A stretch of 64,000 nucleotides of DNA, from the NCBI GenBank assembly GCA_026119855.1, contig JAOWBW010000043.1:868001-932000 (forward strand). The letters are read 5' to 3'. The DNA comes from Campanula takesimana. Taxonomy: Eukaryota; Streptophyta; Magnoliopsida; Asterales; Campanulaceae. Shown in pieces: positions 31,726-48,100 of this stretch. Under the pieces are notes generated by a model. The model did not search any database, had not been told where the DNA came from, and saw only the letters and a list, made by a program, of their open reading frames with translations. Position numbers and translations under genes: made by a program. The stretch's first letter is position 1; each line of letters opens with the position of its first letter.

Positions 31726-34700
31726 ATCTCCCACTTGCACTAGGCCCAATCAACGCGTATCCAATACCCATTGAGCTTAGTTATGATCTCCATCATAATT
31801 GCAAACGAGCTTATGCAGGATAATTATCCTTGTTATTATCATAAGGTATTTTGCATATTTTGACATCTCCTATCTTTGACGATTTCTCGAGTAAGATAGA
31901 AACGTCTGAGTATATGTTTAGATAAGATAATAGTCCCTTGACTTGTGTAATAACGATTATTGACACAATGAAGGTACATTAAATTAGTGACACTAGAAAC
32001 GATTTCTAGTTTACTAATTAGAATCTTAATCTTAACATTTTTCTAGTTGCATCTCATGCCACTAGACACTCAACCCTTTTTGTAGAATAGTAATGGTATA
32101 CTTAGAACTCTTATAACACCACTATTAAACTTAGACATGTATTTATACTGCAATATTTATCTTTGATGGTTCGTAAGAATGCATCTTTGTAACTATTTAC
32201 AGGATCATTTTATACTCCATCAAAGATCAAGAACGCATCTTTTAGTTCCTTTAGAGAACATAAGAGTGTTTCTTAACTAGTGACTCTCACTAGGATCTGA
32301 TTGGTATCATCTCATCATACTCCAAGTATATGAGACATACGGTCTTAGTACATTTACATGGCTTACATGATAGATACAATTGCCGAAGCATATGGAATCC
32401 TAATCATGTACTCTTGCTCATTAGTCTTCTACTAAGACTAAATCTTGCAAAGATTAATGCCATTAGACTTTCGCAAGTAACCTCTCCAAGAGTCTTGCAT
32501 GGTGAACCTTTCACTATATTGTCAATATTAGTACTTTGACTTTAACCAAACAACGTTTTAGACTTATGTTCATAAATCTAAATTCCAATGATATAGGTGG
32601 CTTTATCCAAGTCTTTCATTTAGAAACTCTTTCAAAATGATTTATATATCAACCATATATATATTAGACTATGAATAAAATTACGCTCCCACTAAATTAT
32701 TGTAATCACAAGTCTCATCCTTGATGAATTCAAACTCTTTGAATACTACATCAAAATGAAATTTCACCCCAAATAGTTTGCTTCAATCCATCTCATGAAT
32801 TTCTGCAACTTGCATATTTTATTAGAATTTTATGGATTAATCAAAACTTTTAGGTTGTATCAAACACATCCTAATGTAAGTTCCTGTTAAGGAATATAGT
32901 TTTGACATCCATCTGTCATATTACATATTCAAAATATGAAGTCATGACAATAAGAATTCTAATAACATTAAGCATGACTACGGGTGATGAAGTTTCATCA
33001 TAATCGACATTATGAATTAACTTTTCTCAATTAGTCTTGCTTAATCAATATACACTTTTAGATTTTATGACTTCAAGTCATTGATCTAAATCTGGAGCGG
33101 ACTTTGCATCTTGATAGGTAATAGGTCAATCATTCGCAATGATATCTTCCCTATTACTTTCTATTACGAAAAATCAATATTTCTTGTTATAGATAGTATG
33201 TCCTATCAGTTGTGCAAATTTCTTGTGTATACTTGAACGAATTTCCACAACTCCTTGTGAATATTTGTTCAACTTCCATCTTAGGTTCCATGTCAATTTT
33301 TCGGGTCTCGAACTATTCGAGATACATTTTACTCCCACTAGTTTTTTAGAGATAAACGATTTATCTAGAAAGTGCTATTTAGAGTGACAAACGATTTGTA
33401 CTCTAAAGGGTGTAAAATTAATATCATTAAGATATCCCATAAGATACATTTATTAGATTTAGGTGTGATTTTGTCCAAGACAAAACTTTCTCAAAAGTAT
33501 CACATCACAAATCTTTATGAAAGACAAACCAAGTTTTCTTTCATTCCATATCTTATATGGTATAACGAACCTCCTTAGATGAATCTCAATTTAGTGTAAT
33601 CGCAGCTGTTTCCAGCACATAATCCAGAAGGATAATTAAAGATCAGTTTGACTTATTATGAGACGAAAAAACTGTGTTTTACAGACAATCTGTAAACTTC
33701 TGGAACTTCATCCGTACGGCTGCTGTTTCCAGATTCTGTTTTACTTAAATTGCAGAATTTTCGCAGAATTCTCATCGAGTCCAAGGCTCAAATATTATTA
33801 CTTTGATCTAATCAGAGTACATCAATACTTTTTCCATGAGGTGTTGAAATCCTTTCTAGCATTGTTACTTTAATAAACTACATACATCAAAATGTATAAG
33901 TTCAAAAGAGTACTTCCTCTTACTACTATTAGTAAAAGATATCTTGATCAATTTCTAAGATTCACATCTATCACATGATTCGAAATCATATGAATTTAAA
34001 AGTCCGTCCCATGGAATTTTAGATATGTGTTTCTTATCATTTGATATAGACATTAATGCTTTTTAAGAATGTAACGATTACATCCTTATATTCAGATTTC
34101 CTTTATTTACGTTATGCTCATTATTTTGTTCTTCCAAGATAAGGATATTAAGTCCCATTATATGATTAGCAATACAATAAGGCAAATCATATTTAATGGA
34201 ACACTTTCTTATTCGAAATAAGAAATATCCATAATCTTCTAATGAAGGAACCAAAATAATATTTCTACTTAAAATAAGAAACATAGCACCATTTGTTCAA
34301 AAACAAATGTGAACTTATTAGTAAAGACACTTCGCAAGTTCCTATGATTAATGTTGCAACCATTGTATCATTATTGCCACATAGGTTAATCTTTACCCTT
34401 ACAAGTAGAATTTTAACATAAATACTTGAAGTGGTAGTCCAACTACCCTTCCTTTGATATTTTAATTCAAATTGTAATTTCACCAACGGTCAATCCTATT
34501 GCCAAGGTACAAATTACATTCTTTGGATTTTAGGTTTTGCCACAAATATTTCTTTTTAGGCTTGACAACTTTTGTCTTGCCTTTATCTTAAATCCTTGTC
34601 CTTATTAACCTTTAGAGTTTGAGAATGTTTCCTTTTGATATTAAGACATAGCATTTTAAACATCAAATGTCGCTTATGAATTCATTCAAATCCGTTTGTT

Positions 34701-37080
34701 AGTCCCAAACTAACATAATAACCAAGCCAACTAAGGTAATTAATATGTTTCTCTATGTTCAAAACATGAGAACTTATTAACATACCTTTCATTCATCACA
34801 TGAATGTTAGGCTCTAATCAATCTCAAACTTTATTTTCCTCTCTTGCTTGTAGGAACGTTTCCTACATAATTGCTCCGATCATATGACAGCAAGTCGTAG
34901 GACAGTTGACATCTATAGAATCATCCACATGTTTCTAATCAATGTCTTTATCCACCCTTAATGCGTAAGGTTTCTCAGGAATAGGATTTATTAAGAATTC
35001 ATAACTTCCGATCTTGCTTTAGAACAATTCTTAAGCTCATGACTAGGTCATGGAAGTTAATCTTATTCTTCTTAAAGTGGGGTGAATCGCAGTAATTATA
35101 CATGATTATAGTTTAAGACATTCTACGAAATATGCAAATAAATATACACATATATTTCACACCATTATCATTTAGAGACATTTAATGTATTTCATAATAC
35201 TCCCACTAAATTATACACCTTCAAATACAACAATTGTATAATATAATTTAAGTAGGCTAAGATCCGTATTTCACCCAACTTTGAGTCGGCTAGGGCACGA
35301 CTGCTCAAAATCAAGTTAATTAGGTAGATAACTCTTTATCAATCACATCATATGTGACTCTTAGATCTTTTATGAGATTGTTAGACATCTTATGTCAAAC
35401 ATGTTTTAATCTCATCTGTGTCTTAGGCCCAAAACTGTTTTGATAGCCCAATTAAGTCAAACCATTTTAAACGTATAGGAAACTCTGATTCCTCATCTTA
35501 CTCATAAATGAATAGAATTAATGCACCTACGCTAGGGCGTAACCCACATAAAACTACCCACGTACTCACAAGTGTTTTAATCATGGATTGGCACAAGACT
35601 TAAGTTTTTAAGAAGGTTTATTACATAGAGATATGCATCATATATTTAATTATGTCAAACATAATATAATATAGTCTTTGCATAACTGATGTTAACTAAT
35701 CCAATTAATTAACAGAAGTAAATCTTGTGATTTAATTATGAAGCAACATAATGGGGACGGAATCTAAATTATCTATAAACATTTTACAGATTGGATATTT
35801 CATTCGCATTCCCAGAAACAAGGCGTGAGCCTGCCATTGGTCCATGCAATGAATTAATCCAAATTTAGTTTCCTTCTCTTGCAAACGATTTGCACTTTGT
35901 ATAGGGGTAATTCTGAAACTTTAAGATTACGCCAATCTTAAACTCCTTAAGATTCTGATCTCATTAACAGTTTGGACTTCTGAAATTAAATATGTTTCAG
36001 GAAACACGGTTTCCAAAACCTGCCGTCTGAAACAGATCAGAATCAGTAATGCCCAAACCATCTGTACGGATGTTTCTGGAAGCATCCAGATTTATCAGTA
36101 CAACTCTTTCATACAGGTCACATAAAGTCTGAACTCTTCAGAATTTTGAAACTGTATCCGCAGAGCATCTTGAAATTGAAAGCACAAACCGCACGGCGAA
36201 ACTAAGCCAAAAGGCATCCACATTTCCGTGCTAAGATCAAGAAACCAAGCAACTTCTCTATACGGTCGAAACTAAGCCAAAAGGCCATCCACATTTCCGT
36301 GCTAAGATCAAGAAACCAAGCAACTTCTCTATACGGTCGAAACTAAGCCAAAAGGCATCCACATTCCCGTATAGATTGGATACTTGTTTCAAGATCTTTC
36401 ATTGTCTCTTAATCTCACAGATTACAGCAGTTCTAAACTCTTTAGAACTCTGATTTCTGCAATTCCTTTTGAATTCTTCGGCCGAAAACTGTTCCAGGAA
36501 ACACGGTTTCGAAAACCAGCCGTCTGAAAGCAGTTTCCAATTTCCAGATTCGAATTCTGTAAACAATTTACAGAATAATCTGAACACCAGAAAACAAAAT
36601 CAAATCTGAGATTTCCAAACTAGCCGTACGGATCAGTTTGGCATCATCCAAACCATCCGTACGGATCCATTGGTATGATCCCAGATTTCCAGGTTTTTTC
36701 AGAATTTCAGAAATTCGACCAAATCCAATATCATGTTTGTACATAATCAGATTACAGAAACATGAATTTACAGATTACGAATTTAATTAGATCTAATCAA
36801 TATCATGAATAAACAATTTATTAAATATATAAATTAGATCTAAATTATCAATACACATAATCCAATTATTATTGATAATCACAACATGCAATTATTCATA
36901 TAGATCAAATCAATATAATAATCACATAACCCCATGTCATGCTCATAAACCTTTATATCTCATATATAAAACTCAAATCACGCATTCATCTTATTATCAT
37001 GTAGATATCATATAATCGAATTAAACAATTTCAACATGATATACTAAAATAATCAACAATGAACGGGGCTCTTATACCAC
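31726..37080 (-). pseudogene. Array internal region 1: degenerate Copia pol, no gene
   Basis: Minus-strand translation with stops still shows Copia RT landmarks: IPYASA followed by SIM and AM (about 32340-32410), QMDVKT then FLN (32880-32935) and DYDET with SPVVML (32970-33015), in the expected order. No frame longer than about 95 codons remains. Its proteins were dead before the array formed because the same stops occur in all units. Confidence 0.78.
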
Positions 37081-38456
37081 TGTTGGGTTTTGATGCATCA
37101 TGCGCAGCGGAATAAACAGATAAAATCAAACACCCAAGAGCCCGGATCCGTGCATGTTGATTAAATTAATACAAGATGAAAGAAAAATACCCTTGAAGAT
37201 CGAATCAATGAACACGGATTTTGAGGTGCTAAAGGAAACACCCTCTATCGGTATCCACACGTCGAACGGACTCAAGAACGCTTCTTGATTTGACTGCTAG
37301 ATCCTTAGGCTTGAAAAACATGGTTGAAGAACCATTCTTCAATCTCCCTTTGATTATTATGGTTTGATGATGAACAAAAATCAAACCCTAACAACCTTAG
37401 TATAGTATGTGTTTTTCTCTCTCCAAGAAACTCTTGTTGATTTCCAAAATCAATTCCTAAGGCTTAGTTTCCTGCTGAAGAGAACATAGAATATATACTG
37501 GGAGAAACCTAATTCCATTAGGTTAAAGGATTCCTTTCCCTGAAAGAAATCTGACAAAAACTCGTCAGCGGACAAACTATCCGTACGGCTAGTCCAAACC
37601 ATCCGTACGGATGGTTTTTCCACTTCCCAGTTTTTTCTCGTTTTTCGTGCCAAGTAAGATCCGTTCTGCGTGTGTGACCCAATAGGATTATACTATGTTG
37701 GCAATGAGTCCGAAGACCTCGTAAATCATAAGCGGACTCTAGCAAGCCATTATGACTACCCAAATAGTATAACTTTGAAAGCCCAAAGTAACCTTATAGA
37801 ACATATCACAATCCCTTTGTCACACGATATCATATTGGACATAAGTCATGTTCCACGTCAACTTATTTTGTCCAATGCTTTATCGATCCCGAGTAGATTG
37901 ATATGAGCAAATAACATTGAACGCTTCAATTCATTTGGGTACGGCCGTACACTATTATCAATCTCACTCATCGAGTGGCCAAGCAGATATCTCTCTTGAG
38001 AGAGGGACAAATCCCATCTTGACTTATCATTCTTCCCTACAGGAATCCGATTATGCCAATCGTAGCCTTTATAACCACCCGGTTAGGGGTACGTTTGAGT
38101 ACGTCAAACATAATGTTCATCATGTGGAAGACTATGATAATCTCAGGTCTAAGGATGAATGATATAACTATTATGAGATTTAATTATGACATTTGACCAT
38201 GACATAAATCTCATAACGGATCTATCCAGTATTTGTTCTCCAACATGTACCCACAAGTTTAATCCGCATCCTATGCGCTATAATCATCATATGATTATCC
38301 ATCAAACTCATGCTAGCCCTTCATAAGTGCTAGGTACAATGATTATTATAATAAACATGCAAAAGATATAATAATCGGGTTTGTTATCTCTATAACAATG
38401 AAGCTATGATATAACGCATAGGCCTTTCTCAAGGGCCTAGGGCATAATATCCAACA
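37081..38456 (-). repeat. Array LTR 2
   Basis: 1376 bp, nearly identical to LTR 1 with a few one-base indels (for example in T runs near 37410 and 37636). Confidence 0.9.
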
Positions 38457-41400
38457 ATCTCCCACTTGCACTAGGCCCAATCAACGCGTATCCAATACCC
38501 ATTGAGCTTAGTTATGATCTCCATCATAATTGCAAACGAGCTTATGCAGGATAATTATCCTTGTTATTATCATAAGGTATTTTGCATATTTTGACATCTC
38601 CTATCTTTGACGATTTCTCGAGTAAGATAGAAACGTCTGAGTATATGTTTAGATAAGATAATAGTCCCTTGACTTGTGTAATAACGATTATTGACACAAT
38701 GAAGGTACATTAAATTAGTGACACTAGAAACGATTTCTAGTTTACTAATTAGAATCTTAATCTTAACATTTTTCTAGTTGCATCTCATGCCACTAGACAC
38801 TCAACCCTTTTTGTAGAATAGTAATGGTATACTTAGAACTCTTATAACACCACTATTAAACTTAGACATGTATTTATACTGCAATATTTATCTTTGATGG
38901 TTCGTAAGAATGCATCTTTGTAACTATTTACAGGATCATTTTATACTCCATCAAAGATCAAGAACGCATCTTTTAGTTCCTTTTAGAGAACATAAGAGTG
39001 TTTCTTAACTAGTGACTCTCACTAGGATCTGATTGGTATCATCTCATCATACTCCAAGTATATGAGACATACGGTCTTAGTACATTTACATGGCTTACAT
39101 GATAGATACAATTGCCGAAGCATATGGAATCCTAATCATGTACTCTTGCTCATTAGTCTTCTACTAAGACTAAATCTTGCAAAGATTAATGCCATTAGAC
39201 TTTCGCAAGTAACCTCTCCAAGAATCTTGCATGGTGAACCTTTCACTATATTGTCAATATTAGTACTTTGACTTTAACCAAACAACGTTTTAGACTTATG
39301 TTCATAAATCTAAATTCCAATGATATAGGTGGCTTTTATCCAAGTCTTTCATTTAGAAACTCTTTCAAAATGATTTATATATCAACCATATATATATTAG
39401 ACTATGAATAAAATTACGCTCCCACTAAATTTATTGTAATCACAAGTCTCATCCTTGATGAATTCAAACTCTTTGAATACTACATCAAAATGAAATTTCA
39501 CCCCAAATAGTTTGCTTCAATCCATCTCATGAATTTCTGCAACTTGCATATTTTATTAGAATTTTATGGATTAATCAAAACTTTTAGGTTGTATCAAACA
39601 CATCCTAATGTAAGTTCCTGTTAAGGAATATAGTTTTGACATCCATCTGTCATATTACATATTCAAAATATGAAGTCATGACAATAAGAATTCTAATAAC
39701 ATTAAGCATGACTACGGGTGATGAAGTTTCATCATAATCGACATTATGAATTAACTTTTCTCAATTAGTCTTGCTTAATCAATATACACTTTTAGATTTT
39801 ATGACTTCAAGTCATTGATCTAAATCTGGAGCGGACTTTGCATCTTGATAGGTAATAGGTCAATCATTCGCAATGATATCTTCCCTATTACTTTCTATTA
39901 CGAAAAATCAATATTTCTTGTTATAGATAGTGTCCTATCAGTTGTGCAAATTTCTTGTGTATACTTGAACGAATTTCCACAACTCCTTGTGAATATTTGT
40001 TCAACTTCCATCTTAGGTTCCATGTCAATTTTTCGGGTCTCGAACTATTCGAGATACATTTTACTCCCACTAGTTTTTTAGAGATAAACGATTTATCTAG
40101 AAAGTGCTATTTAGAGTGACAAACGATTTGTACTCTAAAGGGTGTAAAATTAATATCATTAAGATATCCCATAAGATACATTTATTAGATTTAGGTGTGA
40201 TTTTGTCCAAGACAAAACTTTTCTCAAAAGTATCACATCACAAATCTTTATGAAAGACAAACCAAGTTTTCTTTCATTCCATATCTTATATGGTATAACG
40301 AACCTCCTTAGATGAATCTCAATTTAGTGTAATCGCAGCTGTTTCCAGCACATAATCCAGAAGGATAATTAAAGATCAGTTTGACTTATTATGAGACGAA
40401 AAACTGTGTTTTACAGACAATCTGTAAACTTCTGGAACTTCATCCGTACGGCTGCTGTTTCCAGATTCTGTTTTACTTAAATTGCAGAATTTCTGCAGAA
40501 TTCTCATCGAGTCCAAGGCTCAAATATTTATTACTTTGATCTAATCAGAGTACATCAATACTTTTTCCATGAGGTGTTGAAATCCTTTCTAGCATTGTTA
40601 CTTTAATAAACTACATACATCAAAATGTATAAGTTCAAAAGAGTACTTCCTCTTACTACTATTAGTAAAAGATATCTTGATCAATTTCTAAGATTCACAT
40701 CTATCACATGATTCGAAATCATATGAATTTAAAAGTCCGTCCCATGGAATTTTAGATATGTGTTTCTTATCATTTGATATAGACATTAATGCTTTTAAGA
40801 ATGTAACGATTACATCCTTATATTCAGATTTCCTTTATTTACGTTATGCTCATTATTTTGTTCTTCCAAGATAAGGATATTAAGTCCCATTATATGATTA
40901 GCAATACAATAAGGCAAATCATATTTAATGGAACACTTTCTTATTCGAAATAAGAAATATCCATAATCTTCTAATGAAGGAACCAAAATAATATTTCTAC
41001 TTAAAATAAGAACATAGCACCATTTGTTCAAAACAAATGTGAACTTATTAGGTAAAGACACTTCGCAAGTTCCTATGATTAATGTTGCAACCATTGTATC
41101 ATTATTGCCACATAGGTTAATCTTTACCCTTACAAGTAGAATTTTAACATAAATACTTGAAGTGGTAGTCCAACTACCCTTCCTTTTGATATTTTAATTC
41201 AAATTGTAATTTCACCAACGGTCAATCCTATTGCCAAGGTACAAATTACATTCTTTGGATTTTAGGTTTTGCCACAAATATTTCTTTTTAGGCTTGACAA
41301 CTTTTGTCTTGCCATTATCTTAAATCCTTGTCCTTATTAACCTTTAGAGTTTGAGAATGTTTCCTTTTGATATTAAGACATAGCATTTTAAACATCAAAT

Positions 41401-43814
41401 GTCGCTTATGAATTCATTCAAATCCGTTTGTTAGTCCCAAACTAACATAATAACCAAGCCAACTAAGGTAATTAATATGTTTCTCTATGTTCAAAACATG
41501 AGAACTTATTAACATACCTTTCATTCATCACATGAATGTTAGGCTCTAATCAATCTCAAACTTTATTTTCCTCTCTTGCTTGTAGGAACGTTTCCTACAT
41601 AATTGCTCCGATCATATGACAGCAAGTCGTAGGACAGTTGACATCTATAGAATCATCCACATGTTTCTAATCAATGTCTTTATCCACCCTTAATGCGTAA
41701 GGTTTCTCAGGAATAGGATTTATTAAGAATTCATAACTTCCGATCTTGCTTTAGAACAATTCTTAAGCTCATGACTAGGTCATGGAAGTTAATCTTATTC
41801 TTCTTAAAGTGGGGTGAATCGCAGTAATTATACATGATTATAGTTTAAGACATTCTACGAAATATGCAAATAAATATACACATATATTTCACACCATTAT
41901 CATTTAGAGACATTTAATGTATTTCATAATACTCCCACTAAATTATACACCTTCAAATACAACAATTGTATAATATAATTTAAGTAGGCTAAGATCCGTA
42001 TTTCACCCAACTTTGAGTCGGCTAGGGCACGACTGCTCAAAATCAAGTTAATTAGGTAGATAACTCTTTATCAATCACATCATATGTGACTCTTAGATCT
42101 TTATGAGATTGTTAGACATCTTATGTCAAACATGTTTTAATCTCATCTGTGTCTTAGGCCCAAAACTGTTTTGATAGCCCAATTAAGTCAAACCATTTTA
42201 AACGTATAGGAAACTCTGATTCCTCATCTTACTCATAAATGAATAGAATTAATGCACCTACGCTAGGGCGTAACCCACATAAAACTACCCACGTACTCAC
42301 AAGTGTTTTAATCATGGATTGGCACAAGACTTAAGTTTTTAAGAAGGTTTATTACATAGAGATATGCATCATATATTTAATTATGTCAAACATAATATAA
42401 TATAGTCTTTGCATAACTGATGTTAACTAATCCAATTAATTAACAGAAGTAAAATCTTGTGATTTAATTATGAAGCAACATAATGGGGACGGAATCTAAA
42501 TTATCTATAAACATTTTACAGATTGGATATTTCATTCGCATTCCCAGAAACAAGGCGTGAGCCTGCCATTGGTCCATGCAATGAATTAATCCAAATTTAG
42601 TTTCCTTCTCTTGCAAACGATTTGCACTTTGTATAGGGGTAATTCTGAAACTTTAAGATTACGCCAATCTTAAACTCCTTTAAGATTCTGATCTCATTAA
42701 CAGTTTGGACTTCTGAAATTAAATATGTTTCAGGAAACACGGTTTCCAAAACCTGCCGTCTGAAACAGATCAGAATCAGTAATGCCCAAACCATCTGTAC
42801 GGATGTTTCTGGAAGCATCCAGATTTATCAGTACAACTCTTTCATACAGGTCACATAAAGTCTGAACTCTTCAGAATTTTGAAACTGTATCCGCAGAGCA
42901 TCTTGAAATTGAAAGCACAAACCGCACGGCCGAAACTAAGCCAAAAGGCATCCACATTTCCGTGCTAAGATCAAGAAACCAAGCAACTTCTCTATACGGT
43001 CGAAACTAAGCCAAAAGGCATCCACATTTCCGTGCTAAGATCAAGAAACCAAGCAACTTCTCTATACGGTCGAAACTAAGCCAAAAGGCATCCACATTCC
43101 CGTATAGATTGGATACTTGTTTCAAGATCTTTCATTGTCTCTTAATCTCACAGATTACAGCAGTTCTAAACTCTTTAGAACTCTGATTTCTGCAATTCCT
43201 TTTGAATTCTTCGGCCGAAAACTGTTCCAGGAAACACGGTTTCGAAAACCAGCCGTCTGAAAGCAGTTTCCAATTTCCAGATTCGAATTCTGTAAACAAT
43301 TTACAGAATAATCTGAACACCAGAAAACAAAATCAAATCTGAGAATTTCCAAACTAGCCGTACGGATCAGTTTGGCATCATCCAAACCATCCGTACGGAT
43401 CCATTGGTATGATCCCAGATTTCCAGGTTTTTTCAGAATTTCAGAAATTCGACCAAATCCAATATCATGTTTGTACATAATCAGATTACAGAAACATGAA
43501 TTTACAGATTACGAATTTAATTAGATCTAATCAATATCATGAATAAACAATTTATTAAATATATAAATTAGATCTAAATTATCAATACACATAATCCAAT
43601 TATTTATTGATAATCACAACATGCAATTATTCATATAGATCAAATCAATATAATAATCACATAACCCCATGTCATGCTCATAACCTTTATATCTCATATA
43701 TAAAACTCAAATCACGCATTCATCTTATTATCATGTAGATATCATATAATCGAATTAAACAATTTCAACATGATATACTAAAATAATCAACAATGAACGG
43801 GGCTCTTATACCAC
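38457..43814 (-). pseudogene. Array internal region 2
   Basis: Copy of 31726-37080, with the same broken RT motifs at about 39060-39740 and the 70-bp subrepeats at 42931-43098. Confidence 0.78.
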
Positions 43815-45190
43815 TGTTGGGTTTTGATGCATCATGCGCAGCGGAATAAACAGATAAAATCAAACACCCAAGAGCCCGGATCCGTGCATGTTGATTAAAT
43901 TAATACAAGATGAAAGAAAAATACCCTTGAAGATCGAATCAATGAACACGGATTTTGAGGTGCTAAAGGAAACACCCTCTATCGGTATCCACACGTCGAA
44001 CGGACTCAAGAACGCTTCTTGATTTGACTGCTAGATCCTTAGGCTTGAAAAACATGGTTGAAGAACCATTCTTCAATCTCCCTTTGATTATTATGGTTTG
44101 ATGATGAACAAAAATCAAACCCTAACAACCTTAGTATAGTATGTGTTTTTCTCTCTCCAAGAAACTCTTGTTGATTTCCAAAATCAATTCCTAAGGCTTA
44201 GTTTCCTGCTGAAGAGAACATAGAATATATACTGGGAGAAACCTAATTCCATTAGGTTAAAGGATTCCTTTCCCTGAAAGAAATCTGACAAAAACTCGTC
44301 AGCGGACAAACTATCCGTACGGCTAGTCCAAACCATCCGTACGGATGGTTTTTCCACTTCCCAGTTTTTTCTCGTTTTTCGTGCCAAGTAAGATCCGTTC
44401 TGCGTGTGTGACCCAATAGGATTATACTATGTTGGCAATGAGTCCGAAGACCTCGTAAATCATAAGCGGACTCTAGCAAGCCATTATGACTACCCAAATA
44501 GTATAACTTTGAAAGCCCAAAGTAACCTTATAGAACATATCACAATCCCTTTGTCACACGATATCATATTGGACATAAGTCATGTTCCACGTCAACTTAT
44601 TTTGTCCAATGCTTTATCGATCCCGAGTAGATTGATATGAGCAAATAACATTGAACGCTTCAATTCATTTGGGTACGGCCGTACACTATTATCAATCTCA
44701 CTCATCGAGTGGCCAAGCAGATATCTCTCTTGAGAGAGGGACAAATCCCATCTTGACTTATCATTCTTCCCTACAGGAATCCGATTATGCCAATCGTAGC
44801 CTTTATAACCACCCGGTTAGGGGTACGTTTGAGTACGTCAAACATAATGTTCATCATGTGGAAGACTATGATAATCTCAGGTCTAAGGATGAATGATATA
44901 ACTATTATGAGATTTAATTATGACATTTGACCATGACATAAATCTCATAACGGATCTATCCAGTATTTGTTCTCCAACATGTACCCACAAGTTTAATCCG
45001 CATCCTATGCGCTATAATCATCATATGATTATCCATCAAACTCATGCTAGCCCTTCATAAGTGCTAGGTACAATGATTATTATAATAAACATGCAAAAGA
45101 TATAATAATCGGGTTTGTTATCTCTATAACAATGAAGCTATGATATAACGCATAGGCCTTTCTCAAGGGCCTAGGGCATAATATCCAACA
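43815..45190 (-). repeat. Array LTR 3
   Basis: 1376 bp, almost the same as LTR 2, more alike than either is to LTR 4. Confidence 0.9.
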
Positions 45191-48100
45191 ATCTCCCACT
45201 TGCACTAGGCCCAATCAACGCGTATCCAATACCCATTGAGCTTAGTTATGATCTCCATCATAATTGCAAACGAGCTTATGCAGGATAATTATCCTTGTTA
45301 TTATCATAAGGTATTTTGCATATTTTGACATCTCCTATCTTTGACGATTTCTCGAGTAAGATAGAAACGTCTGAGTATATGTTTAGATAAGATAATAGTC
45401 CCTTGACTTGTGTAATAACGATTATTGACACAATGAAGGTACATTAAATTAGTGACACTAGAAACGATTTCTAGTTTACTAATTAGAATCTTAATCTTAA
45501 CATTTTTCTAGTTGCATCTCATGCCACTAGACACTCAACCCTTTTTGTAGAATAGTAATGGTATACTTAGAACTCTTATAACACCACTATTAAACTTAGA
45601 CATGTATTTATACTGCAATATTTATCTTTGATGGTTCGTAAGAATGCATCTTTGTAACTATTTACAGGATCATTTTATACTCCATCAAAGATCAAGAACG
45701 CATCTTTTAGTTCCTTTTAGAGAACATAAGAGTGTTTCTTAACTAGTGACTCTCACTAGGATCTGATTGGTATCATCTCATCATACTCCAAGTATATGAG
45801 ACATACGGTCTTAGTACATTTACATGGCTTACATGATAGATACAATTGCCGAAGCATATGGAATCCTAATCATGTACTCTTGCTCATTAGTCTTCTACTA
45901 AGACTAAATCTTGCAAAGATTAATGCCATTAGACTTTCGCAAGTAACCTCTCCAAGAATCTTGCATGGTGAACCTTTCACTATATTGTCAATATTAGTAC
46001 TTTGACTTTAACCAAACAACGTTTTAGACTTATGTTCATAAATCTAAATTCCAATGATATAGGTGGCTTTTATCCAAGTCTTTCATTTAGAAACTCTTTC
46101 AAAATGATTTATATATCAACCATATATATATTAGACTATGAATAAAATTACGCTCCCACTAAATTTATTGTAATCACAAGTCTCATCCTTGATGAATTCA
46201 AACTCTTTGAATACTACATCAAAATGAAATTTCACCCCAAATAGTTTGCTTCAATCCATCTCATGAATTTCTGCAACTTGCATATTTTATTAGAATTTTA
46301 TGGATTAATCAAAACTTTTAGGTTGTATCAAACACATCCTAATGTAAGTTCCTGTTAAGGAATATAGTTTTGACATCCATCTGTCATATTACATATTCAA
46401 AATATGAAGTCATGACAATAAGAATTCTAATAACATTAAGCATGACTACGGGTGATGAAGTTTCATCATAATCGACATTATGAATTAACTTTTCTCAATT
46501 AGTCTTGCTTAATCAATATACACTTTTAGATTTTATGACTTCAAGTCATTGATCTAAATCTGGAGCGGACTTTGCATCTTGATAGGTAATAGGTCAATCA
46601 TTCGCAATGATATCTTCCCTATTACTTTCTATTACGAAAAATCAATATTTCTTGTTATAGATAGTGTCCTATCAGTTGTGCAAATTTCTTGTGTATACTT
46701 GAACGAATTTCCACAACTCCTTGTGAATATTTGTTCAACTTCCATCTTAGGTTCCATGTCAATTTTTCGGGTCTCGAACTATTCGAGATACATTTTACTC
46801 CCACTAGTTTTTTAGAGATAAACGATTTATCTAGAAAGTGCTATTTAGAGTGACAAACGATTTGTACTCTAAAGGGTGTAAAATTAATATCATTAAGATA
46901 TCCCATAAGATACATTTATTAGATTTAGGTGTGATTTTGTCCAAGACAAAACTTTTCTCAAAAGTATCACATCACAAATCTTTATGAAAGACAAACCAAG
47001 TTTCTTTCATTCCATATCTTATATGGTATAACGAACCTCCTTAGATGAATCTCAATTTAGTGTAATCGCAGCTGTTTCCAGCACATAATCCAGAAGGATA
47101 ATTAAAGATCAGTTTGACTTATTATGAGACGAAAAACTGTGTTTTACAGACAATCTGTAAACTTCTGGAACTTCATCCGTACGGCTGCTGTTTCCAGATT
47201 CTGTTTTACTTAAATTGCAGAATTTCTGCAGAATTCTCATCGAGTCCAAGGCTCAAATATTTATTACTTTGATCTAATCAGAGTACATCAATACTTTTTC
47301 CATGAGGTGTTGAAATCCTTTCTAGCACTGTTACTTTAATAAACTACATACATCAAAATGTATAAGTTCAAAAGAGTACTTCCTCTTACTACTATTAGTA
47401 AAAGATATCTTGATCAATTTCTAAGATTCACATCTATCACATGATTCGAAATCATATGAATTTAAAAGTCCGTCCCATGGAATTTTAGATATGTGTTTCT
47501 TATCATTTGATATAGACATTAATGCTTTTTAAGAATGTAACAATTACATCCTTATATTCAGATTTCCTTTATTTACGTTATGCTCATTATTTTGTTCTTC
47601 CAAGATAAGGATATTAAGTCCCATTATATGATTAGCAATACAATAAGGCAAATCATATTTAATGGAACACTTTCTTATTCGAAATAAGAAATATCCATAA
47701 TCTTCTAATGAAGGAACCAAAATAATATTTCTACTTAAAATAAGAACATAGCACCATTTGTTCAAAACAAATGTGAACTTATTAGGTAAAGACACTTCGC
47801 AAGTTCCTATGATTAATGTTGCAACCATTGTATCATTATTGCCACATAGGTTAATCTTTACCCTTACAAGTAGAATTTTAACATAAATACTTGAAGTGGT
47901 AGTCCAACTACCCTTCCTTTTGATATTTTAATTCAAATTGTAATTTCACCAACGGTCAATCCTATTGCCAAGGTACAAATTACATTCTTTGGATTTTAGG
48001 TTTTGCCACAAATATTTCTTTTTAGGCTTGACAACTTTTGTCTTGCCTTTATCTTAAATCCTTGTCCTTATTAACCTTTAGAGTTTGAGAATGTTTCCTT